A DNA stretch of 64,000 bases from Microthyrium microscopicum. Its lineage: Eukaryota; Ascomycota; Dothideomycetes; Microthyriales; Microthyriaceae. Shown here in pieces: positions 1-10,973 of the stretch (position 1 is its first letter; each line of letters opens with the position of its first letter). The notes under the pieces were generated by a model that was not told the origin of the DNA, did no database searches, and saw nothing but the letters and a program-made list of their open reading frames with translations. The position numbers were made by a program, and so were the translations under genes. The stretch lies in NCBI GenBank assembly GCA_010405405.1, contig MU004233.1, forward strand, positions 2,320,715-2,384,714, given 5' to 3'.

Positions 1-338
1 GCTAGCTATAAATAAGAATAAGGTAGAGAAGGTATTATTAAAAGTAGATACCTATAAGATAATATTAATAGATTCTAGGCTAGTACTACTAATACTCTAA
101 ACGTTTCTTAAAGTAGCTAGCTAGTAAGGGCTACTACTACTTAGCTAAGAAATAATAATTCTTATAATAATCTATATAATGTTACTAATATAGAATTAAA
201 AAACTAGTAAGCTTAGATTAAAAACGTAATACTAAGCTAGAAAATTATAAAAATATTATTTTAAGATAGCGTTAAAAGTTTTTTACTTAGAATATAGTTA
301 TAGAGCTCTTTTTAATACTTTTAATAATAAATTAACTT

Positions 339-3300
339 TCTTTATATATAGGCTTTATTAATAGTAGCTACTTAACCTATTTTTTTATAAGTCTCTACTT
401 TACTTAAAGATATAAACTTAAATATATATTACTACCTTAGGTAATTCCTATTAAAGAGATAAATAATAAGGCTAAAGAAATCTATAAAATAGTAATTATA
501 AAGATTAATATTAAAGACTATAAAGAAACTATTTAAGCCTTTATAGTAAAAGAGACCCTAAGCTATAATATAATTCTTAGCTTACCTTAGATAAAGAAAT
601 AGAATATTATTCTCTATATAAAACCTAAGAAGCTAGTCTTTAACGAAATAGGTTATATAGTTATAAGTCTAAAGACTTTTTAAAAAAAGTATAACTATAT
701 AATAATTAAGGCTATAGTATTTAAGATACTTACTTAATAAGCTAGAAAGTAGGCAAAATAATCTTAAGAAAGCTTAATACTAATTATATAAGTCTTTACT
801 ATAAGTTTTTATAACTTATAAAAAGCCCTTACTTTAAAAAAGTATATTAACCCTTATAAGAAGTTTCCTAAATAGTATTTAGATTACCTTAACCTCTTTT
901 AAAGAGAGCTAGCTAATAAATAGCTACTTATTTAAGGCTCTTCTATAGACTATAAGATTAACCTAATTCTAGACGCTAATAGAAAAAAACCTTAGTTACC
1001 TTAGTAGGTATTATATTCTATAAATTAAGATAAATTATTAGCTCTTAAAAAAATTCTTAATAATTTACTAAAAAGTAAGTTTATTTAAGTAAGTAACTTA
1101 TCTATTAGAGTACTAGTTCTCTTTATTTATAAAGTAGATAGATTAATTTAGTTTTATTATAACTACTATATATTAAATAAGTTAACTATAAAGAACTATT
1201 ACTCCTTACTACTTATTTATAAAATACTAAACATCTTAGGAAAAATATAATAATTTATTAAGCTAAATGTATCTTAAGTATTCTATAAGATTTAGATATA
1301 TAAGGGTAATAAGTAGAAGATAGCCTTTTAGATATAATATAGCTTATTTAAATAGATAGTAATACTATTTAGGTTATTAAATACTCTAAGCACTTTTTAA
1401 AGGTTTATTAACTCTACTCTTTAAAATATCTTAAATAACTACGTTTTTATATATTTAAATAACGTCTTAATCTTTAGCTTAGGTACTAAGAAGTAATATA
1501 AAGCCTACGTCTATAAAGTCTTTAAGTAGCTATAAAAAATAAGATTCTATCTTAATATTTAAAAGTATAAATTTATAACTACTTAAATAATATATTTAAG
1601 CTATATTATTAAGGTTAAATAAAGAATCTTAATAAACCTAGCTAAAGTTAAAGCAATCTAAGAATAAGAGGCTCTTAAGAATATTTATAAAGTTTAAGCT
1701 TTTCTTAGCTTTACTAACTTCTATTATAAGTTTATACTAAACTTTTAAATAATTATAAAACTTCTTATTTAACTTACCTAAAAAGACGTTTTCTTCTTAT
1801 TTAAAGACTTAGAGAGAGCTATATTTAAAAAGCTAAAATAACTCTTTACTACTAACTAAATACTAGCCCTATTTAACTATAATAAAGAGACTCTTATTTA
1901 TACTAACTTTTTTAGTTATTCTTTAAGAGCTATACTAGTATAAAAGAATAAAATAAGTAAGTTTTAACTAGTAGCTTATTTTTTTAAAAAGTATAACTCT
2001 ACTTAAAGTAACTATCTAATTTATAATAAAGAAATACTTATAATTATACTTACTCTAAAAGAATAAGACTTAAAGCTATAAGTAATAGAAAAGTTTAAAG
2101 TAATATTTAATTATAAGAACTTAGAGTATTTTATAAAATTATAAAAGCTTATAGAAAAGTATATTTAATAGTCTATTAAACTTATAAAGTATAATATAAT
2201 AATTAAGTATTAACTAGGCTTATAAAATAGCGTAATAAATAGTTTTTCTTATTATAAATAAGATATACCTTAGGACGTAGCTAATAAAAGAATCTAGGCT
2301 AAAACTTTCTAACTACTTTATATCTAAAGAAATTAATTACTTAAACTATTATAAGCCTTACTTATTTATATTACTATCCTTCTTATAATAATTAAAAATA
2401 AATTAGTAAAGACTCTATTAGCTAATAAAGCTCTAATTTCTAGTTTATTACTATTAATATTAAACGTCCCTAAACTATTAGTAACCTAATAAAATAAAGT
2501 AGTATAGGTTAATAATATCTATTAAGTAGCCTATTAAATAATTAAAGCTAGTAAATAAAAGTTTTCTTTATTAATTATAAGTATTAAGATCTCTATTCTT
2601 AACTACTTAATTAATAGTAAGAATTATCTTTACTAAAGAGGATAACTATAAATCCTAAATCTAAAACCTTTATAAATAATAATACTATAAGTAGCTTATA
2701 CGTTCTTAACCTAAGGCTATCTTAGCTATAAAGGTACTTACTAAGCTTTATAGTTATACTTCTTCTAGCTTAGAATTATAGCTAATATAAAGTATTTTAT
2801 AAAAAATTATAGTATATATAGCTAATTAAAGGTTAGTTATAAGTAGAAAAGAGGCTTCCTAAAGCCTTTACTTATTCTAAGTTAATAATAGTAAGAACTA
2901 TTAATAGATTTTATAATAAATCTCTCTTTATTAAATAAATATATAATCTTAATAATTATTACTAATTAGCTAAGTAAAAGAGTAATCTTAATCCTCCTTA
3001 CTTAGAGAAAAGCTAAAAATGTTATAGCTATTTTCTTATAATGCGTCTATTCTCTTTATAATATTCCTAATATAATTATCTATAATTATAATTTAATATT
3101 TATAAGAGACTTCTAAATAAAGTTCTATACGCTACTATAAATAGAGCTATAGCTATTAACTATATTTTATTCCTAAATAAATAGCTCTATAAAATAGTAG
3201 AACTTAGATATTAAAGCTAAAATATAAATATATATAAATTATATATAATTAAACTAGTTCTTATTAATACTAATACTTTAACTTATACTTAACTTATAAT

Positions 3301-3350
3301 GCTTATTTATAATAAAACTCTTACTCTTCTTTTTATTCTATAGCTTTAAA
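339..3350 (+). pseudogene. gypsy pol remnant: protease, RT, RNase H, integrase
   Basis: Stop-ridden but alignable by eye. A retropepsin-like region lies at about 339-690. RT lies at about 1,040-1,490, with recognisable LNKLTIKN and a catalytic box reading YLNNVLIFS in place of the family's YLDDVLIFS. RNase H lies at about 1,870-2,250 (TNFFSYSLRAILVQ, where the family has a TDAS-type motif; later SNYLIYNKEILII). Integrase lies at about 2,690-3,330, with a degraded zinc-binding start and a core in which the conserved Q-T-D-G-x-T-E is still traceable near 3,160-3,185. The D-to-N changes and the trp/gln-to-stop changes are the substitutions RIP makes. No functional product is possible. Confidence 0.85.
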
Positions 3351-5168
3351 AACTTTATCTTTCTAAACTTCCTTAAGTAAGCTTTTTTATCTAAATAGAA
3401 GAATACTCTAAAAGAAAGAGAGGAAAAAATTACTTATATAATTTTAAAAGCTATAAAATAAGCTTAAGATACTATAACCCTTACCTAAGAAAGGATATAA
3501 GAATAAGTTAACTAAATAAGGATTTAAACGCCTAAGTATAAAGTTAGTAATTAGGTCTAGCTAAACCTAAAAAATACTAAGACTAAATAAGTAAAGAAGA
3601 AATTTAATTATTATTACTCTAAGTTCTAAGTTATAAAGGTAGTAAGCTTATATATAATTATATTAAATACGCTATAAAGAACTAAGAAATTCTATATTAA
3701 CCTACTTAAACTAATAATAAATAACCTATTTCTAAGTTAAGATACTAATAATTTTTATTTACTACTAATCTTAATTAAGAACTTAGATAAAGAGAAATAA
3801 GAGAAATAGCTAATAGAGGAAATTATAGCTAAAAAATATAAGAAGATAATAAAGAGCAAACTTTATATAGTCTATATTATTAAATAGGTAAGTTATTTAG
3901 ATATAATAAAAGAACTAATTAACTTTATTAAATAGTTAAAAGCCTATATAAAGTAAATAAAGAAAATAAAGTATATATAAGATAATTATAGAAGATTAGT
4001 ACTAAACTAGTCTATTCTTTAAGTATAACTAAGATTAAAAACTAGCTCTCCTATTATAATAATTAACTCTATAGAGATATAATTAAAGGTGCTATCTATA
4101 ATCTATGTATAAAAATACTTTTCTTTTATTTATACTAAGACCTCTTTTCCTATTAAATAAAACTAGAAAATTATAAAAATATAAGAAAACTAAAAAAATA
4201 AGATACGCCTAATAAACCTTTACTATTAAAGAAAATAAACTTAAGTAGTGCCTTAAGGCATAAAAGGACTAAAGTAAATAGTTAATAGTAGAAAATTCTT
4301 ATTCTTCTTAGTAACCTTCTTCTTATTATTATAAAGATATTTCTTATCTAAGCTAATATTATTATTATAGATATAGTTTAAATATATATTATTATAAAAT
4401 CCTAAAAGCTAAACGTAATTTATATATTATAGCTAATTCTTTAAATTAAAATAGCTAACATAATAAATATAACGCTACTTCTTATAAGTCTTATTTTGCT
4501 TATTTTTAGTAAGGAATTATAAGATACTTATATAATAAATACTTAAGGCTTTAAGATAACTAGTTTAGCTACTAGTTAACTAAATCGTACTAAGAAAGTT
4601 CTAATAAATTATAATATTATAAACGTTAAGCTATAAATTATTAGTAAACTTCTTAAAGAAGGCGTTTAATAAGTTAAGACGCTTATTAAAGAAGTTAAAA
4701 AAATAGTTAGCTATAATATAAAAGGCCTTACTTTATAAATATATTAATATAAATTAAGAAAGGCTAAAGAAGTACGTATAGTTTAGTTAATATAAAGTGC
4801 CTTAAATAAAGTATAGTTTTATAAATTATAGTAGTTAATAACTATATATACCTTTTTATATTAAAGAGTAGTTAATAGATAAGGATAAGGGTTATAAATA
4901 ATATTATTCTAATAATAAAGTAAGACTTAGTTAAAAAGGTAAAGGCCCTTATTTATGTCATTCTAGTAAGCCTTATATATAGCTACTTTATATATAGTAG
5001 GTAGATAAGATTAAGAAGTATTATAATTAGTAATATATATATAAGAAGGGGTAATAGTAATAAGGATATAACTATTAAAGCTAATAGTATTATTAAAAGC
5101 GTTAATAATTAGGGTAGCTATCTCTATACGATTAGTAAAGCTATAGCTACTATAATAAATAACTTACC

Positions 5169-5194
5169 TAATTAATTAATTAATTAATTAATTA
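5169..5194. repeat. TTAA microsatellite
   Basis: A perfect run of TTAA/AATT tetranucleotides lies inside the AT-rich 3' part of the gypsy element. It is probably slippage in RIP-generated sequence and has no visible function. Confidence 0.7.
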
Positions 5195-5710
5195 ACTAAG
5201 TAAGGAAGAAGAAACTTAATAAGAATTAATTAGAAGAGAAGAAGCTTATTTAAAATATAATAAAGGAAGAATAGTTAACTCTATAGAATAATATTACTTT
5301 ATACCTTTTAAATATATAGGTAGAAGTATAGTAACTTAACTATAGTTATATTCTTCTAATCTTATTCCTTAATATTATAATAGAGCTTTAACTAAGTATA
5401 AATAAGATAACCTACTAATTAAGTAACCTTTATAGAATTATAACTAAAAAGAATTAATATTATATACTAAGAAAGGAGCCTTATACCTAGAATTTAGTCT
5501 AAAATAGGTAAAATACTAGTATAGAACTAATAGTTAATAACCTAAGCTTTATATTTTATATCTAAAAGTAAATATATAGATCTATATATTATAAATAGAA
5601 GCTTTATTATAAACTATAAGAATAGTAAGCGTTAAATATAGCTAAATAAGATTAGGATCTTATAATTAACTTAGTATTTTAGCTAGAATTTTTTTAGATA
5701 GAGGAGGTAA

Positions 5711-5872
5711 TGTTAGGGGTTAAACTCCCTAAAGCTATGCCTATTTAGGCTACCCCTATTATATATAAATACCTTGATTAAAGAGTCTCTCAACTCTTCT
5801 TTCTCTCTAAGTTACCTTCCTGTTTAGTAGGCTTACAATATAACTTGTCTCTTCGTTATCTAACCCATAACA
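5711..5872 (+). repeat. 3' LTR of the gypsy element
   Basis: The repeat begins TGTTAGGGGTTA and ends TAACCCATAACA, giving the TG..CA ends of an LTR with short inverted termini (TGTTAGGG / CCATAACA imperfect). It follows directly after a purine-rich tract (GAGGAGG then TAA), the expected plus-strand primer. It contains a TATA-like TATATATAAATA at about 5,760 and a pyrimidine-rich stretch at about 5,788-5,820. At 162 bp it is short for a gypsy LTR. It keeps far more C and G than the interior. The second LTR is not in the window, so the boundary rests on structure alone. Confidence 0.7.
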
Positions 5873-5876
5873 TGCA

Positions 5877-5910
5877 GCCCCTGCGCCGTGAGTTAGGACA
5901 CCGGCGTGGG
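5877..5910. repeat. Orphan terminal inverted repeat of the mariner family
   Basis: Five bases after the LTR lies CCCCTGCGCCGTGAGTTAG followed by GACACCGGCGTGGG. The same string, with one mismatch and one indel, forms the right end of the mariner-type element at 43,175-43,205, and its reverse complement forms that element's left end at 41,800-41,830. This is therefore a right-end relic of a second copy. The rest of that copy is missing or displaced by the gypsy insertion. Confidence 0.65.
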
Positions 5911-7441
5911 AGTAACCCAAGAGGCTCAGCAATCGCTACTTTTGGAGACCCCCCGCCAACCTCGCCAGATCCTTGGATGTTTATGCGCCAGCTTCCGAGC
6001 AATTTAAAGTTCTGCGATCGATGTTGTGGCATCTCGATGTCAGTGTTCTAGAACTGCATACTCTTAGTACGCAACATGAACAATCTCGATGTCAACCTTT
6101 CTAAACCCGAGTACCGCGATAACTCGGCATTTTCCTCAACCATACAGGGCTTAGCTCTGCCAATTTTCCCACGGACAGTGGAATAAGATAGGGAACGAAC
6201 CCACGCACTATTTTCACTGAACATTGAGTAGTACACCGTGCTAGCTGTGCCCTGCAGGCGGTTGTGAGTGCAAAAACCATCAAGTCCCTCGGCAAAACCA
6301 AAAAAGATCAGCGCTTAAGCTGCCGTTCTGATCCTAAATCCAGGTTCGCTGTCGCAACTACAAGCGTCGAGATCTAGAATTCTGCTTTGCATCGAACTGC
6401 ATCCCAGCCGCGTTGCGAAATTGATCGGCACTGCTTTCCCCAACTACACTTCTCAGAGTCGCAAAATCAACGTCTTTCCCTGCGCATAGAGGTGAAACCC
6501 TGAATGCACAAACGCTTAGAGGTTGGCGTTGGGCTCACGGGGTCGTGGACGAGATTTGGCGTGGTGCGCAAAAGATATGCAAGTCGGACTTGTGGTTGGT
6601 TAGCGGTGAGTGACCAATGGGTTCGCTGCGCTCTGGTCTTCACGATGACTGCGCCCCAGGCCGATGGTGATAGAATGTCATCTTCCGTCTGGTCCGTAGT
6701 TGAAAAAGAAAAAGGGGTTACGAGTCCTTAGTTGAGGTGGAGATCACCGTTTGTAGATATCGTAACTCGTATACGGCATCGATCTCATTCGATGAGAAAT
6801 GTAAGGCGGAGAATAGCATCATGTTATGATGACGAGATATGTGCGATTTATGTAAAGCAAGAATTTAGGAATTGGCATGCTGAAATGGTGAAGCGGCAAA
6901 GTGGTTAGGCGATTGTATGCCGCAAAAGCGGCAAGATAAAAGGGTCAAATAAGATGTACCAAATGGTTGAAACTGGGCAGCCAAGCATCGAGTTAACCAG
7001 AAAGCTGGGACTCAATGGAGCAATCTAGTTCCTCACGATCTCGATGACAGTCCCGCTCTGGTAAGGTAGGAGAGTTTAAATATCCTGTGCCCAAAAGCTA
7101 TCAAGGGTCCCAAAAAAATTGATTGCTTGGGCATAAATTTAGATTGGATCCCGCGAATTCTCGGTGGTTACTGTTGTTTCTGACCCAAATCTTACTGCCT
7201 GAAACCGACTCGTCCACCCAGTCGTCATCCTGCAGCACTCGAGTTTGTTGCGCCTCATTCCAAGGCACCTTGCATACTGGGGTGACGGAAGTCAACGGCC
7301 CCTGGTTTCTTTTAGGCCTATCTACATATATGTATAACGCTTCTGCCTCCTCACTAAACTTTTTAAACCTCTTCAACTCCAACTCCAACCCGGACCTAAA
7401 CTTTCACAAGTAATGATCCAACGATAACACCAATCTACACA
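5911..7441. other. Intergenic, no gene recognised
   Basis: Composition is normal and no ORF shows codon bias or a domain. A perfect 6-bp hairpin with an AAAA loop lies near 6,918-6,935. A TATA-like TATATGTATA at about 7,325 and CT-rich sequence precede the small ORF at 7,442. Confidence 0.5.
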
Positions 7442-7609
7442 ATGTGCAACCAAAAGACATACACAGACCCTTGCGTCAACTCAGACATGGCCGACGTACG
7501 ATGTTCACGATGCCAACTTTCGGTCACCGAAGTAGCAAGCATGATATGCTACGCTATCAACTCCTACTATTGCGGACGATGTGCAAGCCTCGTAGGATAC
7601 GATGGCTGA
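7442..7609 (+). CDS. Possible Cys-rich microprotein, 55 aa
   Basis: An ATG ORF of 55 codons ends in TGA at 7,607-7,609. It has seven cysteines at residues 2, 11, 21, 24, 36, 44 and 47, two of the pairs in CxxC spacing (C21-x2-C24 and C44-x2-C47) as in a zinc ribbon. There is no signal peptide, so it is not a classic secreted effector. A TATA-like element lies about 115 bp upstream, and a C/A-rich leader with CACA immediately before the ATG looks like a fungal 5' UTR. I do not recognise a family. It could be a chance ORF or one exon of a longer gene. Confidence 0.4.
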   Translation: MCNQKTYTDPCVNSDMADVRCSRCQLSVTEVASMICYAINSYYCGRCASLVGYDG

Positions 7610-8348
7610 AAACGATTCACCAGCAATTCAATTCATACGACTCGATGATCACAATAAAAGTGACAACCATATGAATTTTGAACAATTTTCTCTACACAGA
7701 GACACACACAAAACTGCATCAAAATCATTTCAGATTTGCCGCATCACGCCAAATACCGGAATCGAAACAACATGGACGATTTTCGATAAGACGAGGATTT
7801 GATCAACATTTCCCCATGTCAAAGAGGCGACCACCAGTATCCATAACCTCGTCACTTTTCAAACCTCGAAACCCAACATGGGATTCTTGCGAATTTCCAG
7901 GGTCACTCCAGGAGTCCAGACATTTCGACTGAATGAGTCCAGACCAGTTGACCAATAACGCCAATCTTCAAGCCCAAACGAAAGGGACAAAGTGGTGCAA
8001 GCGATCTCGATCTCTGGACGTTGGCCCGCCGATCATGACGTCACGAAGAAATCCGTTCGGATTTTTTGATATGGGTATGGGATTCAATTATCGCCCAAAG
8101 AGCCCTTCTGCCCTTGCTATTGGCATATCTTTGTCTACGTCAGGTTGATATTATCCCTGACGGAAAAGGAATAACAGATTGGTTTCGGAGCGCTCTTGAG
8201 AACATCGAATGAGGAGGACAATTTTGAGGGGAAGGGGAGATTGTAATTTTATACCACTGTACTTTTATCATATCACTTTGAACACTTTTCAATGAATGCC
8301 GAAAAGGCTAAATCATTTACATCATCTCACATCTCTTGAATTTTTCTA
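7610..8348. other. Intergenic / 3' flank, no gene recognised
   Basis: Short overlapping ORFs in three frames show no domain or codon bias. The right part is presumably the 3' UTR of the leftward SelW-like gene. Confidence 0.4.
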
Positions 8349-8983
8349 TCATTTCTTACAATCCTCGCATTCTGTGCCAGACTGCGTTGAAGTCGACCCA
8401 GATATCTGCGCACCAACACTCGTATTCACGGCACTTTCTTCAACAGCAGCCGACGACGACGCAGACTTGGCCGGCGGCATTGCATTCGTATTTTTACCAT
8501 GTACATCCGAATGTCCAAGATTTTTTGACGGATCAATATGGTCCCTGACGCGTTGCTTGAGGACTTTTGTCTCTGGAAATCCACCTTCTGACTTTCTATC
8601 CCACAGCAATACCGTCTGCTGCGTGACATCTGATGACGACAAAGTTGGGGCTGCGTACGTCTGCGCGTAATGTGTTACATCAGATCATCAAGGAATTAGG
8701 CGAGGGTAGCCAAAATCTCGAATTTTGAAGTGGACTGTGGTGAACTTACCAGATGGACGGTAAATATGCCGCCGGTGGTTGGGATTAATGCGATTTCACC
8801 GATTGATGTTCCGAACGTGCTAAGGAGCTCTTGGCCGAACTACATTTATGAGCATGTCAAGCTTGAGTAGGTGGTGATATGGTGGGAGCTTACGTATGCG
8901 GCTCTTAGCATCCAGCGACATTGTGTGCAGTATTCTATTGCGACTCTGGGTAGTTTTACAGATTGTGAGATCGCAGGATCCAT
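8349..8983 (-). CDS. SelW/Rdx-family thioredoxin-like protein, 163 aa, 3 exons
   Basis: Model: complement of 8,349-8,660, 8,750-8,839 and 8,894-8,983. Introns of 54 and 89 bp have GTAAGC/GTAAGT donors, and exons 1 and 2 are exactly 30 codons each. The protein starts MDPAISQSVKLPRVAIEYC. It has the Rdx redox motif CTQC at residues 19-22 (Cys where selenoproteins carry Sec), then IPTTGGIFTV and, in exon 3, LLWDRKSEGGFPE and RDHIDPSKNLGHSD. The last two are characteristic of fungal SelW/SelT/SelH-type Rdx proteins. The family is thought to act in glutathione-linked redox reactions; its substrate is unknown. A low-complexity tail of about 55 residues ends in CEDCKK, a second CxxC. No single ORF shows the gene because the redox motif lies in a 90-bp exon. 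Confidence 0.88.
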
Positions 8984-10178
8984 TTCTTGACTGCACACGA
9001 TATTTCGAACTTGTCAATTGACTGAAAGATACCCAACATTTGAAATGTTGAAGATATATTTGATGCGGGGCAATGGTCCCAGTATGCTTCCGAGACATGT
9101 CCAAACTATCACCAATTCGGCATGCCGGGAGATATCGATCGGGTGCTAGATACCAGTACAGAGGTATCACATATGGAACTATTCCGTTCGTAAGGAGGAG
9201 CAGTTTGTGGTTCTAGACCTCAAATATTACTGCGGGTATGTCTCATCGCGACCCATCAAATTCATTGATACCGTGCTGGCGCGCCTTGGCTGTACTAGCA
9301 GATATCAAATTAACTTCCGCGGCTCAGGCGTCAAGTGGTTCCGTTGAATACGGTATCCAAAGTTCCAAACCCTACCGTGCCGTGCGACCCTAGGAATATC
9401 CGTGGTTCCGCATTGGTAAGACCCTGTCTAAGAATGGTTTCTTGAGGTCTCAAGGCCTGTATCATACACAGAGGCAGGCTTATGAGTGCAGAAATAGAAG
9501 TCCATATGCCTTCTTCTCTGGGGAACATCACAAAGGTCATCTTCTACCTCGACTGGGTCAGTGCTTGGAGACATTTTCTGCGAGACTGCGACCTGCCAGA
9601 TTTGATCATGCGCATAGACAAAATGGTGTCACCCGTCTCCACACTGAATGTCAAATCAGCGTTCTCGAAGGACGGGGGCTGGTGCGTCAATACAGAAAAA
9701 GCATCCCACGCTGCATTTCAATCCTGGTCGCTCGTCTCAACAGCCTGGACCCCAAATGCTTCACCTTTACGGAGTTCAAGCTGTGGACAAGGCGATCTTA
9801 CAGGCAGTAGCTCAAAGTATGGGCTGGTGTTGAAGAGATGTGATGGTTACAGATGACCTGATATATGGTACTGGATCCTGAACCACTCGAGTACCTAGCG
9901 ACCTGGAAAGACGCGAGAATGCGGAGGCCGCATTTCAGCCACACCAGAAAGTAATAAAAACCCCCACATGTACACTTTGAGATGTCTTTTCAGGCCTCTT
10001 TTGAGAGCACGCAAGGATGGAGGTGGGTATTGAGCAAGCCCTGCGTAGTTTGGCACTCTCTAGAAGGTGATGAACTGCTGTTAATGGGGAGGGTTAGCTG
10101 CTCAAATCCTGCTACCTCGGAGTTTTCTGGTATGTTTGATCACTTCCTAAAGAAGTTAACCTGCCAAAAAGCTGCTTC
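8984..10178. other. Intergenic, no gene recognised
   Basis: This stretch holds the promoter of the SelW-like gene and overlapping ORFs of about 120 codons at 9,442-9,856 in two frames of the same strand. Neither has a recognisable domain, and both overlap an open minus frame, so I call no gene. Confidence 0.4.
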
Positions 10179-10391
10179 TAGGCCTTGAGCTTAGCTTAAG
10201 GCCTTGGAGCAGCATTTGAGCAGACTTTTAGCCTTGGGAAGGGCGTTTTCTAGCCTTTTATGGACTAGCATGAACTATCTCTCTTGGCCTTTAATCACGA
10301 TTGGCTTATATCTTTTGGCTAGCTTAGCTTGACTTCGTTCTAAAAAAGATTGAGGCTTACGCTAAGCTAATAAGGCTTGAGCTAAGGCCTA
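10179..10391. mobile_element. MITE-like element, about 213 bp
   Basis: The sequence begins TAGGCCTTGAGCTTAGCTTA and ends AGGCTTGAGCTAAGGCCTA. The ends are imperfect inverted repeats (TAGGCCTTnAGCT) beginning and ending in TA, which suits a TA target duplication. The interior is filled with GGCCTT/AAGGCC and AGCTTAGCT motifs in both orientations and has no coding frame. This fits a non-autonomous inverted-repeat transposon. The ends do not match the mariner at 41.8 kb, so another family would have to mobilise it. Confidence 0.45.
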
Positions 10392-10973
10392 ATATAGTTT
10401 AGTTTCTGGCTTCGGATACCGTTTTCAAAAGCTGCCCAAAGTTCAAAAATGTTCGGAAGATGTTTGCTAACGCTCCCCAATGTCCCTAGAATGCCCGCAA
10501 GTCCAACGAAGGAATCAAACTAATGTAGACTGTCTATCCGAATCCACCCCGTTTAATGCATCTCTGCACCATCAACCAAGCAGACGGCGCTCTTGACTTC
10601 TTTTCTGTAACTTCGAGGCACAAGCTACCCACTCTATGACCTGCACAATTGCTTCTGGCTGTCACCTCTTCAGTACATTTTCCCCAGTGGCGCAAAGTAG
10701 TGTGCGCCTCTCTGCGTTTCTTTCTGCAGATTGAAGTTGAACCCTCGCGCTGCGCTCAAAGCGGGACTTGGGAACTGCGGATAATTTGGATAATTTACTT
10801 TGTGGTTAGCGGCTGATAATTGGCTCTCTCACTCTTCCTGCCGCTACCGGGGCTTCTTTCCACGCCAGTCTTCTCCACCCTCACCACCAAATCTCTGCAA
10901 ACTCTCTATACATCGCCATGAGCGTCTAATCTCTCATCTTCCGCTCCTTATCTGAGCGGCTCATCATCTCAAT

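Larger units (their letters stand above)
1..5872 (+). mobile_element. RIP-degraded Ty3/gypsy LTR retrotransposon (5' part outside window)
   Basis: The stretch is extremely AT-rich and almost devoid of CpA and TpG dinucleotides (none in the first 240 bases), the end-point of C-to-T RIP mutation on both strands. Reading through the stops on the + strand still gives the gypsy order: aspartic protease, reverse transcriptase, RNase H and integrase, then a possible chromodomain-like stretch near 3,800-3,960, a long non-coding 3' part, a purine-rich tract (AGAGGAGG, about 5,700-5,707) and a TG..CA LTR at 5,711-5,872. The PR-RT-RH-IN order identifies Ty3/gypsy rather than copia. The 5' LTR and most of gag lie left of the window. 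The element is dead. The 3.9-5.7 kb part has no recognisable domain and could include other nested insertions. Confidence 0.9.

Noticed and set aside
6883-6950. tRNA-like GGCAAAGTGGTTAGGCG with a later GGGTCAAAT
   Set aside because: The centre is a 6-bp hairpin with a 4-base loop rather than an anticodon arm, and there is no acceptor stem.
9442-9856. Two overlapping + strand ORFs of about 122-124 codons
   Set aside because: Neither has a recognisable domain; a minus frame is open too, as expected by chance in GC-balanced DNA.
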